A stretch of 64,000 bases of DNA. Origin: Caryophanales bacterium UBA1744 (GTDB taxonomy: Bacteria > Bacillota_I > Bacilli_A > RFN20 > CAG-826). This document shows, in pieces, positions 45,391-54,840 of the stretch. Each line of letters begins with the position of its first letter. Within the stretch, counting starts at the first letter, position 1. Location: the NCBI GenBank assembly GCA_002314915.1, contig DCHU01000026.1, positions 1 to 64,000 on the forward strand. Direction: 5' to 3'. A program made the translations under genes and the position numbers. Under the pieces are notes generated by a model. That model had not been told where the DNA came from, ran no database searches, and was given only the letters and a program-made list of their open reading frames with translations.

Positions 45391-46071
45391 TTATTCTCCT
45401 TTCTGGTAGTTAACGAGAGCCTTAACTTCTGGTTTGCCCTTCTGTGTGAGGACTGCGCTTCTGATCATAACTAATGACTTCTTTGCGCCTGGGATACCGC
45501 CCTTAACGAGGATGTAGCCCTTTTCTGAGTTAGACTCGATAACTGTGATGTTCTGGACAGTGCACTGTCTTGGTCCCCAGTGGCCTGACATAAGCTTTCC
45601 TGGGATGACTCTGTTGTTGCAACGGCCATTGTTTGCTAATGAACCGATCTGTCTGTGGTAACCGGAACCGTGTCCTCTTGGACCAACGTGCTTTCCGTAT
45701 TTCTTGATGACGCCGCTGTAGCCATGGCCCTTTGTTGTGCCGATGACGTCGACGACTTCTCCTGCTGCGAAGATTCCGCAATCGATTGTCTCGCCGACAT
45801 TCTTTGCATAAACTTCGTCGCCCTTGAGTTCATAAATGTACTTCTTTGGGCTTACTCCGGCTTTCTTGAAGATTCCGAGCTCACACTTGTTAGCTCTCTT
45901 CTCTGCCTTGTCTTCATATCCGATTTGGATTGCTTCATAACCGTCTTTTTCATTTGTTTTCTTTGCGATGACGGTGTTAGGCAAGACCTCAATAACAGTG
46001 ACTGGATACATTGTTCCGTCTGCTGCGAAGACTTCAGTCATGCCCATTTTTCTTCCGATGATGGATTTCAT
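45391..46071 (-). CDS. rplC: 50S ribosomal protein L3
   Basis: 226 residues, with the loop near the peptidyl-transferase centre (KYGKHVGPRGHGSGYHRQIG region) and GHWGPRQCTVQN. It is one of the first proteins to assemble on the 3' end of 23S rRNA. It follows rpsJ by 18 bp. Confidence 0.97.
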   Translation of the reverse strand: MKSIIGRKMGMTEVFAADGTMYPVTVIEVLPNTVIAKKTNEKDGYEAIQIGYEDKAEKRANKCELGIFKKAGVSPKKYIYELKGDEVYAKNVGETIDCGIFAAGEVVDVIGTTKGHGYSGVIKKYGKHVGPRGHGSGYHRQIGSLANNGRCNNRVIPGKLMSGHWGPRQCTVQNITVIESNSEKGYILVKGGIPGAKKSLVMIRSAVLTQKGKPEVKALVNYQKGE

Positions 46072-46089
46072 GATGATTTGGTCCTCCTA

Positions 46090-46404
46090 TTACTTTGCTG
46101 TGACATCAATGTCGACTCCAGCTGGAAGATCAAGTCTTCTGATCTGGTCAACTGTTTCCTTCTTTGGATTAACGATGTCAATTAATCTCTTGTGGGTGCG
46201 GATTTCGAACTGTTCGCGAGCATCCTTGTACTTGAATGTTGCACGAAGAATTGTGTAAACCTGCTTTTCGGTTGGGAGTGGGACTGGTCCGACAACTCCG
46301 GCGCCTGTGGTTTTGGCCACTGCGATGATCTTCTCAACTGCGACGTCGAGGATCTTGTGGTCGTAAGCTTGCAATCTGATGCGCAAGACTGTTTCTTTCG
46401 CCAT
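46090..46404 (-). CDS. rpsJ: 30S ribosomal protein S10
   Basis: 104 residues from ATG 46404 ([17 protein letters not shown]), which has AGGAGGA upstream; the frame is open further up to 46530 but without a binding site. S10 binds the 30S head and also NusB in antitermination. It is the first gene of the roughly 15-kb S10-spc-alpha cluster. Confidence 0.98.
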   Translation of the reverse strand: MAKETVLRIRLQAYDHKILDVAVEKIIAVAKTTGAGVVGPVPLPTEKQVYTILRATFKYKDAREQFEIRTHKRLIDIVNPKKETVDQIRRLDLPAGVDIDVTAK

Positions 46405-46567
46405 GAATTTTCCTCCTGTGATTTTCTTCTGGCTTGTTAGTGAGTGTTCCATCCGAGTTTCCTGACGTCCCCCATAGTCGACAACGGCTCTGGGTGTGTC
46501 AGCAACATCGAACTTCAACGCACACGCCAACGGTTAGGACTATACACGCATAGATATAGTCGGTCAA
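46405..46567 (-). promoter_or_regulatory. Promoter and leader of the S10-spc-alpha cluster
   Basis: TTGACC (46562-46567), 17-bp spacer, TATAGT (46539-46544). Transcription would begin near 46532, giving a leader of about 128 nt. The leader contains short pairing segments such as GTCGACTATGGGGGACGTC near 46464-46482, which could support L4-type autoregulation, but I cannot assign a known S10 leader fold. Together with the palindrome upstream it accounts for the 318-bp gap 46405-46722. Confidence 0.75.
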
Positions 46568-46650
46568 CACTTTTTATTAAAAAAGAGCACTTTTTGCTAA
46601 ATTCCCCTACAAGATACACAAAAATAAACGGATCGGAAATACTAATCCAT

Positions 46651-46665
46651 TGTGCACCGTGCACA
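46651..46665. promoter_or_regulatory. Perfect 15-bp palindrome TGTGCAC-C-GTGCACA
   Basis: A seven-base inverted repeat around one base, between the end of queH and the S10 promoter, about 85 bp upstream of its -35. It resembles a repressor or activator site. No regulator gene is adjacent. Confidence 0.45.
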
Positions 46666-46711
46666 TATTTTAACCGGACGATGCCAAAAATTAGATATTC
46701 GATGTGCTACG

Positions 46712-46734
46712 AAAAAAGGAGGTTATTCGCCTCC
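46712..46734 (-). terminator. Terminator of the queuosine operon
   Basis: GGAGG-CGAATAA-CCTCC followed by TTTTTTC. The stop codon TAA of queH lies in the loop, so the left arm is coding. Confidence 0.88.
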
Positions 46735-47400
46735 GTTCTCCTGGTTTTTTAGCTTCTGCAAATAGCCGCCATACGATATCTGACAGCCACAATATTGCTG
46801 GTTGTAGAGCTCGTAATGGAGCCTTAATTCTCTTGCTTTATCAATTCCTGCGTTCTTCTTGAAGTCGCTGTAGAAGTATTTGCATCTAGCGTGTTCTGCC
46901 TCAAGTTTTTTGCCGATTCCGTTCATTATCTGAGAGTCTTTTTGCCTCGAGATAGTCATGACTGTGGTGAAGTAATCATAGCCATTTTTCTCCGCGTAAT
47001 CATATGCGCCTCTCATGCGTTTTTCGTAGCATAACTGGCACCTGATTCCACCCTCTCTTAGGTCTTGATATGGTAGAAGGTCTTTCATGTATCCCGGATT
47101 GTCATATGGCTCAATTATGATGTTTACATCATATCCATAATCTCTCTTGTACCATTCAAGGAGTTTTTTGAGTTCTTCAAGGCGTCTCGTATACTCCTCA
47201 ATAGGATAGATATTTGAGTTGTTGAAATAGATGGTGACATCAAAGTGCGGGCACAGGAAAGTAAGAGGGAAACACGAGCACGGGCCACAGCAGGCGTGCA
47301 GTAAAAGCTTAGGTTTTACACCCGCTTTAAGTCCCTCTATCTCCTTAAGGCTAACCGCATAGTAATTAGTCTTTTTTGGAGGAGTTTTAATCCTGGTCAT
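46723..47400 (-). CDS. queH: Epoxyqueuosine reductase QueH
   Basis: About 225 residues. The QueH signature is HACCGPCSC near residues 35-43 and a second pair, QYCGCQ, near the C terminus. These hold the iron-sulfur cluster and the second metal site. It reduces epoxyqueuosine to queuosine in tRNA as a non-homologous substitute for QueG. The start is placed at ATG 47400, overlapping queA by 14 bp. The longer open frame to 47535 lies inside queA. Confidence 0.92.
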   Translation of the reverse strand: MTRIKTPPKKTNYYAVSLKEIEGLKAGVKPKLLLHACCGPCSCFPLTFLCPHFDVTIYFNNSNIYPIEEYTRRLEELKKLLEWYKRDYGYDVNIIIEPYDNPGYMKDLLPYQDLREGGIRCQLCYEKRMRGAYDYAEKNGYDYFTTVMTISRQKDSQIMNGIGKKLEAEHARCKYFYSDFKKNAGIDKARELRLHYELYNQQYCGCQISYGGYLQKLKNQENGGE

Positions 47401-48445
47401 TTTTCGAGTAGTCGTATTTTCCATAGATGAACATTGAGTCCCCGAAACTGAAGAATCTGTATTTCTCTTTAACCGCCTCTTCATAACAGTGAAGAGTCCA
47501 GTGTCTGCCCATGAAGGCAGAGACAAGCATGACAAGCGTGCTCTTTGGGAGGTGGAAGTTGGTGATTAAACAATCAACCGCCTTATATTCGTATCCTGGC
47601 TGGATGAAGATGCATGTTGCGTCTTTATCCGCTTTGAAAGTGCCGAACTTCTTGTAGACGGATTCAAGGGTTCTGACTGATGTTGTTCCAATCGCGATGA
47701 TTCTGCGTCCTTCTGCTTTGGCTTTGTTTAATGTATTCGCTGCCTCTTCGGACATTTCATATGTCTCGGAGTGCATAACGTGGTCTTTTGTGTCTGTGAC
47801 TTTGACAGGTCTAAATGTGCCAAGTCCGATGTTTAATGTGACGTCCACTACCTCAATTCCCATTGCCTGGATCTTCTCAAAGAGTTCCTTTGTGAAATGG
47901 AATCCGGCGGTTGGAGCCGCGCTGCTTCCAGGGACTTTTGCATAGACGGTCTGGTAGTCGTCATTGTTTGCGCACTGTTGTTTGATATATGGAGGGAGCG
48001 GCATTTTGCCGAGTTTATCCAATACTTCTAAGAAGATGCCATCATAGATGAATCTCATGTGGCGGATGCCTTCAGGGAATACCTCAACGCATTCGCATTT
48101 GAGCTCTCCGTTACCAAAAGAACAGATTGTTCCAGGTCTTACTGAATGAGCGTTTCCAACCAAGCATTCCCAAACATCGTTTTCAAGCTGTTTGAGGAGC
48201 AAAACCTCTACCTTACCTTTGGTAGCCTCTTTGACTCCAATTAGTCTTGCAGGGATGACTTTTGTGTTGTTTCTAACTAGAACATCGCCTGGCTTAAGGT
48301 AATTTACGATATCAAAGAAGTGTTTGTGCTCAATTGTCTTGCGTTCTCTATCTACGACTAAAAGACGGCATTCATCTCTTACCGATGATGGAGATTGGGC
48401 AATGAGTTCTTCTGGAAGTTCAAAATCGAATAATGAAATATCCAT
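47387..48445 (-). CDS. queA: S-adenosylmethionine:tRNA ribosyltransferase-isomerase QueA
   Basis: 352 residues starting [17 protein letters not shown]. Family motifs include [33 protein letters not shown] and NFHLPKSTL. It transfers the ribosyl part of SAM to preQ1 in tRNA, making epoxyqueuosine. It begins one base after tgt ends and overlaps queH, so the three enzymes are coupled. Confidence 0.97.
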   Translation of the reverse strand: MDISLFDFELPEELIAQSPSSVRDECRLLVVDRERKTIEHKHFFDIVNYLKPGDVLVRNNTKVIPARLIGVKEATKGKVEVLLLKQLENDVWECLVGNAHSVRPGTICSFGNGELKCECVEVFPEGIRHMRFIYDGIFLEVLDKLGKMPLPPYIKQQCANNDDYQTVYAKVPGSSAAPTAGFHFTKELFEKIQAMGIEVVDVTLNIGLGTFRPVKVTDTKDHVMHSETYEMSEEAANTLNKAKAEGRRIIAIGTTSVRTLESVYKKFGTFKADKDATCIFIQPGYEYKAVDCLITNFHLPKSTLVMLVSAFMGRHWTLHCYEEAVKEKYRFFSFGDSMFIYGKYDYSKNDQD

Positions 48446-50123
<1,678 letters not shown>

Positions 50124-50130
50124 TTTAAAT

Positions 50131-50171
50131 CTCCTTGTTTTTTATACGTGGTTCAGAGGATAGAACACGTT
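50131..50171 (-). ncRNA. preQ1-I riboswitch
   Basis: On the minus strand, stem ACGTG/CACGT encloses a TTCTATCCTCTGAAC loop and is followed by ATAAAAAACAAGGAG. Small P1 stem, C-containing loop and A-rich tail running into the Shine-Dalgarno match the class preQ1-I aptamer. Ligand binding should bury the ribosome binding site of queT. A TATAAA -10 box (50182-50187) places transcription start just before it. Confidence 0.85.
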
Positions 50172-50195
50172 TTCGCAGTATTTTATACTATTTTG

Positions 50196-51434
50196 CTAAC
50201 AGTGTGTATTCTTATTTTTCAAAATCTCAGCAAGTCCGCCTTGAGCGGTTTCTTTATACTTATCCGATAATGAATCTCCGGTGATCTTCATGGCCTCGAC
50301 AACATCATCAAAAGAGACCTTATTTGTTCTTAGTGGCGCTATATATTTTGCATAAAGGAACGCGTTATATGCGCGTAATGCACCCATGCCATTTCTCTCG
50401 ATGCAAGGGATGACGACAAATCCGTCAACAGGGTCGCAGCTTAAGCCCAAGAAATGCTCCATTGCGCACTCTGCGGCATACTCGATTTGATACAAAGAAT
50501 TTCCGTCAACGAAAGCTATTGCTGCAGCCGCCATTGAACTGGCCGTTCCAATCTCCGCCTGACAGCCTCCGATAGAGCCCGCAATCGATGCGTTTTGCTT
50601 TACGATATTTCCTATCATTCCAGCTACATATAAGGAGTCTCTAAGTTCTTCTAGAGTCTTTCCTCGATACTTATATCCATAATATAGAACTGATGGCAAT
50701 ACACCTGAAGATCCGCAGGTTGGTCCTGTTACAACTTCACACCCTGCTGCGCTATTCTCTGCAACAGCGTAAGCAAAAGACGTTATGAGCATCTCTCTTT
50801 TGGCTTCTTGTTCCTTTATGTGTTTTGCGGCTTTATTGATATCTCCAGCGCATCTTGAATACTGAAGTCTAGGGTTGTTATTCGTGATAATCTGCCCTTT
50901 TCTCTCCAATCCATCCTCAACGCTCTTGAACATATCCTTAAGGATATCCATCAAATCATCATCAACTGACGGTTTCTCAAATCGCAAGCATAATTCCTTG
51001 ACTGTTTTTATGTCATTTTCGGCCATATAAGCCTTGATAGAGTTGAAATCCTTGAACGGATAGATATTAGGCTCATTTACCTCTATATCGTCCGGAGAAG
51101 CTATTTCTCCGCCACCTAATGAGTAATATGTATTCTTAAAAGAATGAGTATTATCAAGAGAATGGTACTCAAAAATCATTTTCAAAGGATGTTCAGTCGG
51201 TTCAAAAGGCTTTAAATCAAAAGTGACATCATATCCATCAAGAACTTTGATGATGGCATCTTGGGTCTTGTGACCACCGCCGGTGAAAGCTAAAGAACCG
51301 TATAAAGTAACGGTAATTTTACCGTTGGTCTCTTTTAAGAGTCTTTTAAATGCTTTAGCACAATTTGAAGGTGCAATCGTGTGTGAGGAAGATGGGCCTG
51401 GTCCCACTCGAAATAACTTAGTGATGGATTTCAT
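50196..51434 (-). CDS. sdaA: L-serine dehydratase, single-chain iron-sulfur type
   Basis: 412 residues. The beta part (about 1-140) begins with GPGPSSSHTIAPSNC, the substrate loop. The alpha part follows, with CGSSGVLPSV, SIGGCQAEIGTASS and SCDPVDGFVVIPCIERN, where three cysteines bind the 4Fe-4S cluster. It converts serine to pyruvate and ammonia. Both halves are fused, as in E. coli SdaA. No Shine-Dalgarno is seen; a TTTTATAAA stretch lies directly before the ATG. Confidence 0.94.
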   Translation of the reverse strand: MKSITKLFRVGPGPSSSHTIAPSNCAKAFKRLLKETNGKITVTLYGSLAFTGGGHKTQDAIIKVLDGYDVTFDLKPFEPTEHPLKMIFEYHSLDNTHSFKNTYYSLGGGEIASPDDIEVNEPNIYPFKDFNSIKAYMAENDIKTVKELCLRFEKPSVDDDLMDILKDMFKSVEDGLERKGQIITNNNPRLQYSRCAGDINKAAKHIKEQEAKREMLITSFAYAVAENSAAGCEVVTGPTCGSSGVLPSVLYYGYKYRGKTLEELRDSLYVAGMIGNIVKQNASIAGSIGGCQAEIGTASSMAAAAIAFVDGNSLYQIEYAAECAMEHFLGLSCDPVDGFVVIPCIERNGMGALRAYNAFLYAKYIAPLRTNKVSFDDVVEAMKITGDSLSDKYKETAQGGLAEILKNKNTHC

Positions 51435-51527
51435 ATTTTATAAAACCTGTATTTGCACCACAATCATATAAGCAAAATAAAATTTTGCCTATATTTTTAA
51501 GGCCTTTTTCATTATTATTTTAGACGT

Positions 51528-52016
51528 ATGCGAACAATGATTGTCTTATCAGCACTTCCAGGAAGCGGAAAAAGCACCTGGAGCAACAAGTTCTCCGCTG
51601 AACACAAGAACACACATATCATCAGTTCTGATGAGATTAGAAAAGAGTTCTTTGGCGCAATAAATTGCTTCAAGAACGAACCGTTGGTCTGGCAGACATT
51701 CCTCGATAGATTAAACTCATATAAAGATTCCGAGGAAGATGTATACGTAATCGCAGATGCGACAAACTTACAGAACAAGTTCCGTGAGTACTATTACGAG
51801 ACGACTCCTGGATACGATAAACACATCTTGGTATTATTCGATATCCCATATGAAATATGTCTACTTCAGAACAAAATGCGATCGCCAGAAAGAATCGTTC
51901 CTGACCACGCGATGGAGAGATTGAGAAAAGAGATGGAGCAGCCATCCGAGAAAGTTATCGAGTTATATGATGAAATAATCCATGTAACAGATATTGCAAA
52001 ATCCCTACAAAAATAA
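51528..52016 (+). CDS. P-loop kinase-like protein (AAA_33/Zeta-type fold), copy 1
   Basis: 162 residues with Walker A LPGSGKST at 10-17 and a DEIR segment (SSDEIRKEFFG) as in polynucleotide- or zeta-type kinases, then VIADATNL as Walker B and a LID-like MRSPERIVPD. Likely phosphorylates a small molecule or nucleic-acid end; substrate unknown. A paralogue lies at 54320. It has no Shine-Dalgarno, and a TATTAT box stands about 8-9 bases before the ATG. Confidence 0.8.
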   Translation: MRTMIVLSALPGSGKSTWSNKFSAEHKNTHIISSDEIRKEFFGAINCFKNEPLVWQTFLDRLNSYKDSEEDVYVIADATNLQNKFREYYYETTPGYDKHILVLFDIPYEICLLQNKMRSPERIVPDHAMERLRKEMEQPSEKVIELYDEIIHVTDIAKSLQK

Positions 52017-52019
52017 GAA

Positions 52020-52050
52020 AAGCGCCCTGAATTGGGACGCTTTTTGTTTT
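52020..52050. terminator. Terminator between convergent genes
   Basis: AGCG-CCC pairs with GGG(A)CGCT around TGAATT, followed by TTTTTGTTTT on the plus strand. The minus-strand tail (TTTTC) may serve the membrane-protein gene. Confidence 0.8.
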
Positions 52051-52058
52051 GGTTTTAA

Positions 52059-53000
52059 TTATCTAGCTTTCTTCTTGTTTGGAAGAGCGACAACTGCAAG
52101 GCCAAGGCAAACGATTGCAACGCCAAGGACGATGAGCATAACCGAGTAAGCTGTGCCCCACTTTAAGTCTGCTAATTTGCCAACGAACTTGTTAGCGATG
52201 ATGAAGACCTTCTCGTCTTTCCATGAGAAGTTCAAGACAGCGAGTGTGATCATGTCAGCGCCAGTTACTAATGAAGCTGTGCAAACTGCAAGAGTGCTTG
52301 CTTTTGCAAGGCCCTTCTTTGATGTGAGAAGAGAGACAATTGAAGCAGCTAAGATTGCAGCGCCGATGAGAGCGATTGCGAAGAGCTGGATGTTGACCTT
52401 TCCGACGTACATTGCCTGAACGTTTGCTGGGAGAAGGAAGATTGCGCTTAAGATTGGAAGGAGGAATAAAGGAGCACCAGCAGCAACACCTGCGACAGAT
52501 AAGCTGTTGATGAGTGGGCTTGAATCCTTTCCGTCGAATAACTTGACTGTTGGGATGTTAACAGCGATTAAGAGACCGATTGCGACAACAGCGCACATAG
52601 CGATTGTGAACCAGACGTTTGCTTCACCTGAGACCATTCCGAAGAATAATGCACCGTTTAAGATGAAGAAGATTGCTGCAAGCCATCCTTCTGCAATAAA
52701 TGCAGAGAATGAGTTGACGACATCAGCGTCGCCACCGCCCTGGATTGACTTGACTGCGTCGATAACGCCCTTAACAGCAACTGCCGCCATTGCGATACCG
52801 ATGACTGCTAACTCGAGGTAGAAGACATATGAGGTGCTGATAAGAGCTAACTCATCAGAGAACTCAGCATATGTAACGTTACCGCTGAAGAAGCCTGGAA
52901 CAACGAATGCTCCAAAGTAAATTCCTAACGCTCCGAAAGCGAGGAAGATTAAAGTGTGAAAAACCAAGCATAAGGTTTTCGAAGTGTTGGTATATCTCAT
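52059..53000 (-). CDS. Multi-pass membrane protein of unknown function
   Basis: 313 residues with about eight hydrophobic segments. The first is at 14-36, and the last (VMLIVLGVAIVCLGLAVVAL) precedes the basic end PNKKKAR. No family is recognised. It has its own promoter and a GAGAGG binding site. It lies between a P-loop kinase gene and a flavoprotein gene, with no functional hint from them. Confidence 0.75.
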   Translation of the reverse strand: MRYTNTSKTLCLVFHTLIFLAFGALGIYFGAFVVPGFFSGNVTYAEFSDELALISTSYVFYLELAVIGIAMAAVAVKGVIDAVKSIQGGGDADVVNSFSAFIAEGWLAAIFFILNGALFFGMVSGEANVWFTIAMCAVVAIGLLIAVNIPTVKLFDGKDSSPLINSLSVAGVAAGAPLFLLPILSAIFLLPANVQAMYVGKVNIQLFAIALIGAAILAASIVSLLTSKKGLAKASTLAVCTASLVTGADMITLAVLNFSWKDEKVFIIANKFVGKLADLKWGTAYSVMLIVLGVAIVCLGLAVVALPNKKKAR

Positions 53001-53048
53001 AACTAACCTCTCAAAACCGCCGCACGAAAGTGAAAGCGACGCTCAATA

Positions 53049-53077
53049 ATTAAATGCTATTCGAAATTAATAGTCAA
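53049..53077 (-). promoter_or_regulatory. Promoter of the membrane-protein gene
   Basis: TTGACT (53072-53077), 17-bp spacer, TTTAAT (53049-53054) on the minus strand, with a leader of about 40 nt. Confidence 0.6.
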
Positions 53078-53100
53078 ATTATAAATTTGGAAATATTGCC

Positions 53101-54240
53101 CTACTCAGAGGCAAGTAAAGCACTCAAAAGTGCCCAAGAAAGGTTAAAACCACCGCAAATTCCGTCTATATTGAGGGATTCACCGATAAAATAGACCCCT
53201 TTTTCAGTTTTTGATTCGAGACAAGAAGTTAGGTTTTTGAGATGAATTCCACCGACCGTTACCTGAGACGAAGCGAAGTCATAAACGTCTTTGATCGTAA
53301 AAACGATGTTCTTTAAAGCGTGTGCCCAATACTCTGGAGATTGCTTTCCAGACTTTGGCAAAAGGTAGTTAATCATCTCGAGTGAGATGAATCCAAGCAT
53401 GTATTCTTTACTCACTTTTGCGGACTCTTTGATGAGTTTCAAAAGATCTTCTTCTGAGTATTCAGGGAAGAAATCGACTCTGAGTTTAGCGTCATTACGG
53501 TCTTTGTATTCTCTAGCAAACTTAGATTCGATGTTGAATATGACGATGCCAGAAATGCCATCATCCTTGAAGAGAACCTCTCCTTCTTCTTGGTATACAT
53601 TCTTACCATTAATGACCAAAGATACGGATGCTTTGTGACGTTGTCCTGAAATCGTTTTTACTTTTTCTTTTAAGATGAATGGGCATAAACCAGGAACCAA
53701 AGGTTCGATGTCATAGCCATGATCTGCGATTTCATTGAATATCTCACCATCACTACCAAGCTTTGGAGATGATGCGCCACCGGTACCGAAAACAACCTTA
53801 TCGAACGGTCCTTTATCATTAAGATAATAGCCGTCCTTTTTCTTTTTATAAGACGTTATTGTTGTTCCTAAAGATAATTTGACATCTCTATCATCCAAAA
53901 GCCTTAAAAGCTGATTTAGATAGTTTTTAGCACTATAAGAAAGTGGGTATACCAATTCATCCTTCTTAAGAAGGGGAATGCCCCATTTACAAAAGACAGA
54001 CTCTAAATATTGATATGGATACTTATCGAGCGCGTATTTGACAAATGATGGATCATTGAAGTCCTCAGGTTTAATAGACGCATTCAAAAGATTGCAGTGT
54101 CCGTTTCCCGTTGCAAGGATCTTTCTGCCTGGCTTTTGCTCTTTTTCGAATATTGTGATGGAGTCTTCTGGATGTCTCTCTTTTTGGAGAAGGGAGTAAT
54201 AGATTCCGGATGCTCCCGCTCCCACTACTGCAATGTTCAT
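53101..54240 (-). CDS. HI0933/YhiN-family FAD-dependent oxidoreductase
   Basis: 379 residues. The FAD-binding motif is GAGASGIYYSLL at 7-18, followed by KPGRKILATGNGHCNL, the family's extended signature, and GTGGASSPKLGSDG. The C terminus has YFIGESLNIDGICGGFNLSWA. The function of the family is not settled; it is thought to act on a reduced substrate through flavin. The start has no Shine-Dalgarno, and TAAAAT lies six bases before the ATG. Confidence 0.88.
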   Translation of the reverse strand: MNIAVVGAGASGIYYSLLQKERHPEDSITIFEKEQKPGRKILATGNGHCNLLNASIKPEDFNDPSFVKYALDKYPYQYLESVFCKWGIPLLKKDELVYPLSYSAKNYLNQLLRLLDDRDVKLSLGTTITSYKKKKDGYYLNDKGPFDKVVFGTGGASSPKLGSDGEIFNEIADHGYDIEPLVPGLCPFILKEKVKTISGQRHKASVSLVINGKNVYQEEGEVLFKDDGISGIVIFNIESKFAREYKDRNDAKLRVDFFPEYSEEDLLKLIKESAKVSKEYMLGFISLEMINYLLPKSGKQSPEYWAHALKNIVFTIKDVYDFASSQVTVGGIHLKNLTSCLESKTEKGVYFIGESLNIDGICGGFNLSWALLSALLASE

Positions 54241-54319
54241 AGATATATTTTACGCATTTCTAAACAATTTTTCATTTTTTCCTTTATTCAATAAGAGTTT
54301 ATGTCAATAATAAACCGCT

Positions 54320-54808
54320 ATGAAAAAACTCATTCTTGTCTGTGGACCAGCAGCAATCGGAAAAAGCACCTTCTGTAAAAAATACCAAGAAGGACACCTT
54401 GATGAAAATGTGAGAGTCGTTGCTGCTGACGAAGTAAGAAAAGATATGTGCGGTTCTTATAAAAACTTTCCACCGGATAAGAATATGAAACCTATCTATG
54501 AAAGAATGATAGAGATTATTAAGAACTTGTATGCCACGGTTGATAATCTGACGGTCATGTTAGACACAACGATGCTATATGATGGATTGAGGCTATATTT
54601 CATTGAGCAGCTACCAATGTTTGAATACAAAGCCTTATATCTTCTTAAGCTCCACGATTACAACATCTGTCTAATTAGAAATAAGCAGAGAATAGAAGAG
54701 AAATGGGTCCCAGAAGATGTAATCATATCAATGGCAAAAAACTACAAAGACCCAGCAAAATCCACGATAGAAAAATTCAACGAATATAGAGAATTCTATG
54801 TAGATTAA
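54320..54808 (+). CDS. P-loop kinase-like protein, copy 2
   Basis: 162 residues, the same length as the gene at 51528. Walker A is GPAAIGKST at 8-16, and the DEVR segment (AADEVRKDMCG) and TVMLDTTML correspond to those of copy 1. The LID-like part differs (EEKWVPED). It is a diverged duplicate, perhaps with a related substrate. It lies between the flavoprotein and the glycan locus, with no Shine-Dalgarno before the ATG. Confidence 0.8.
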   Translation: MKKLILVCGPAAIGKSTFCKKYQEGHLDENVRVVAADEVRKDMCGSYKNFPPDKNMKPIYERMIEIIKNLYATVDNLTVMLDTTMLYDGLRLYFIEQLPMFEYKALYLLKLHDYNICLIRNKQRIEEKWVPEDVIISMAKNYKDPAKSTIEKFNEYREFYVD

Positions 54809-54840
54809 AAAGAAACCGCCCGATTACACCAGTATATTCT

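Noticed and set aside
46405..46722. Small coding gene on the plus strand at 46444-46752
   Set aside because: It overlaps the S10 start, the promoter and the end of queH, with no binding site and no recognisable protein.
47401..47535. Longer QueH starting at 47535
   Set aside because: The extra 45 residues lie inside queA and look unlike QueH.
54809..54840. Terminator between the second P-loop gene and the lipoprotein gene
   Set aside because: There is a T-rich tail on the minus strand, but no convincing stem could be drawn.
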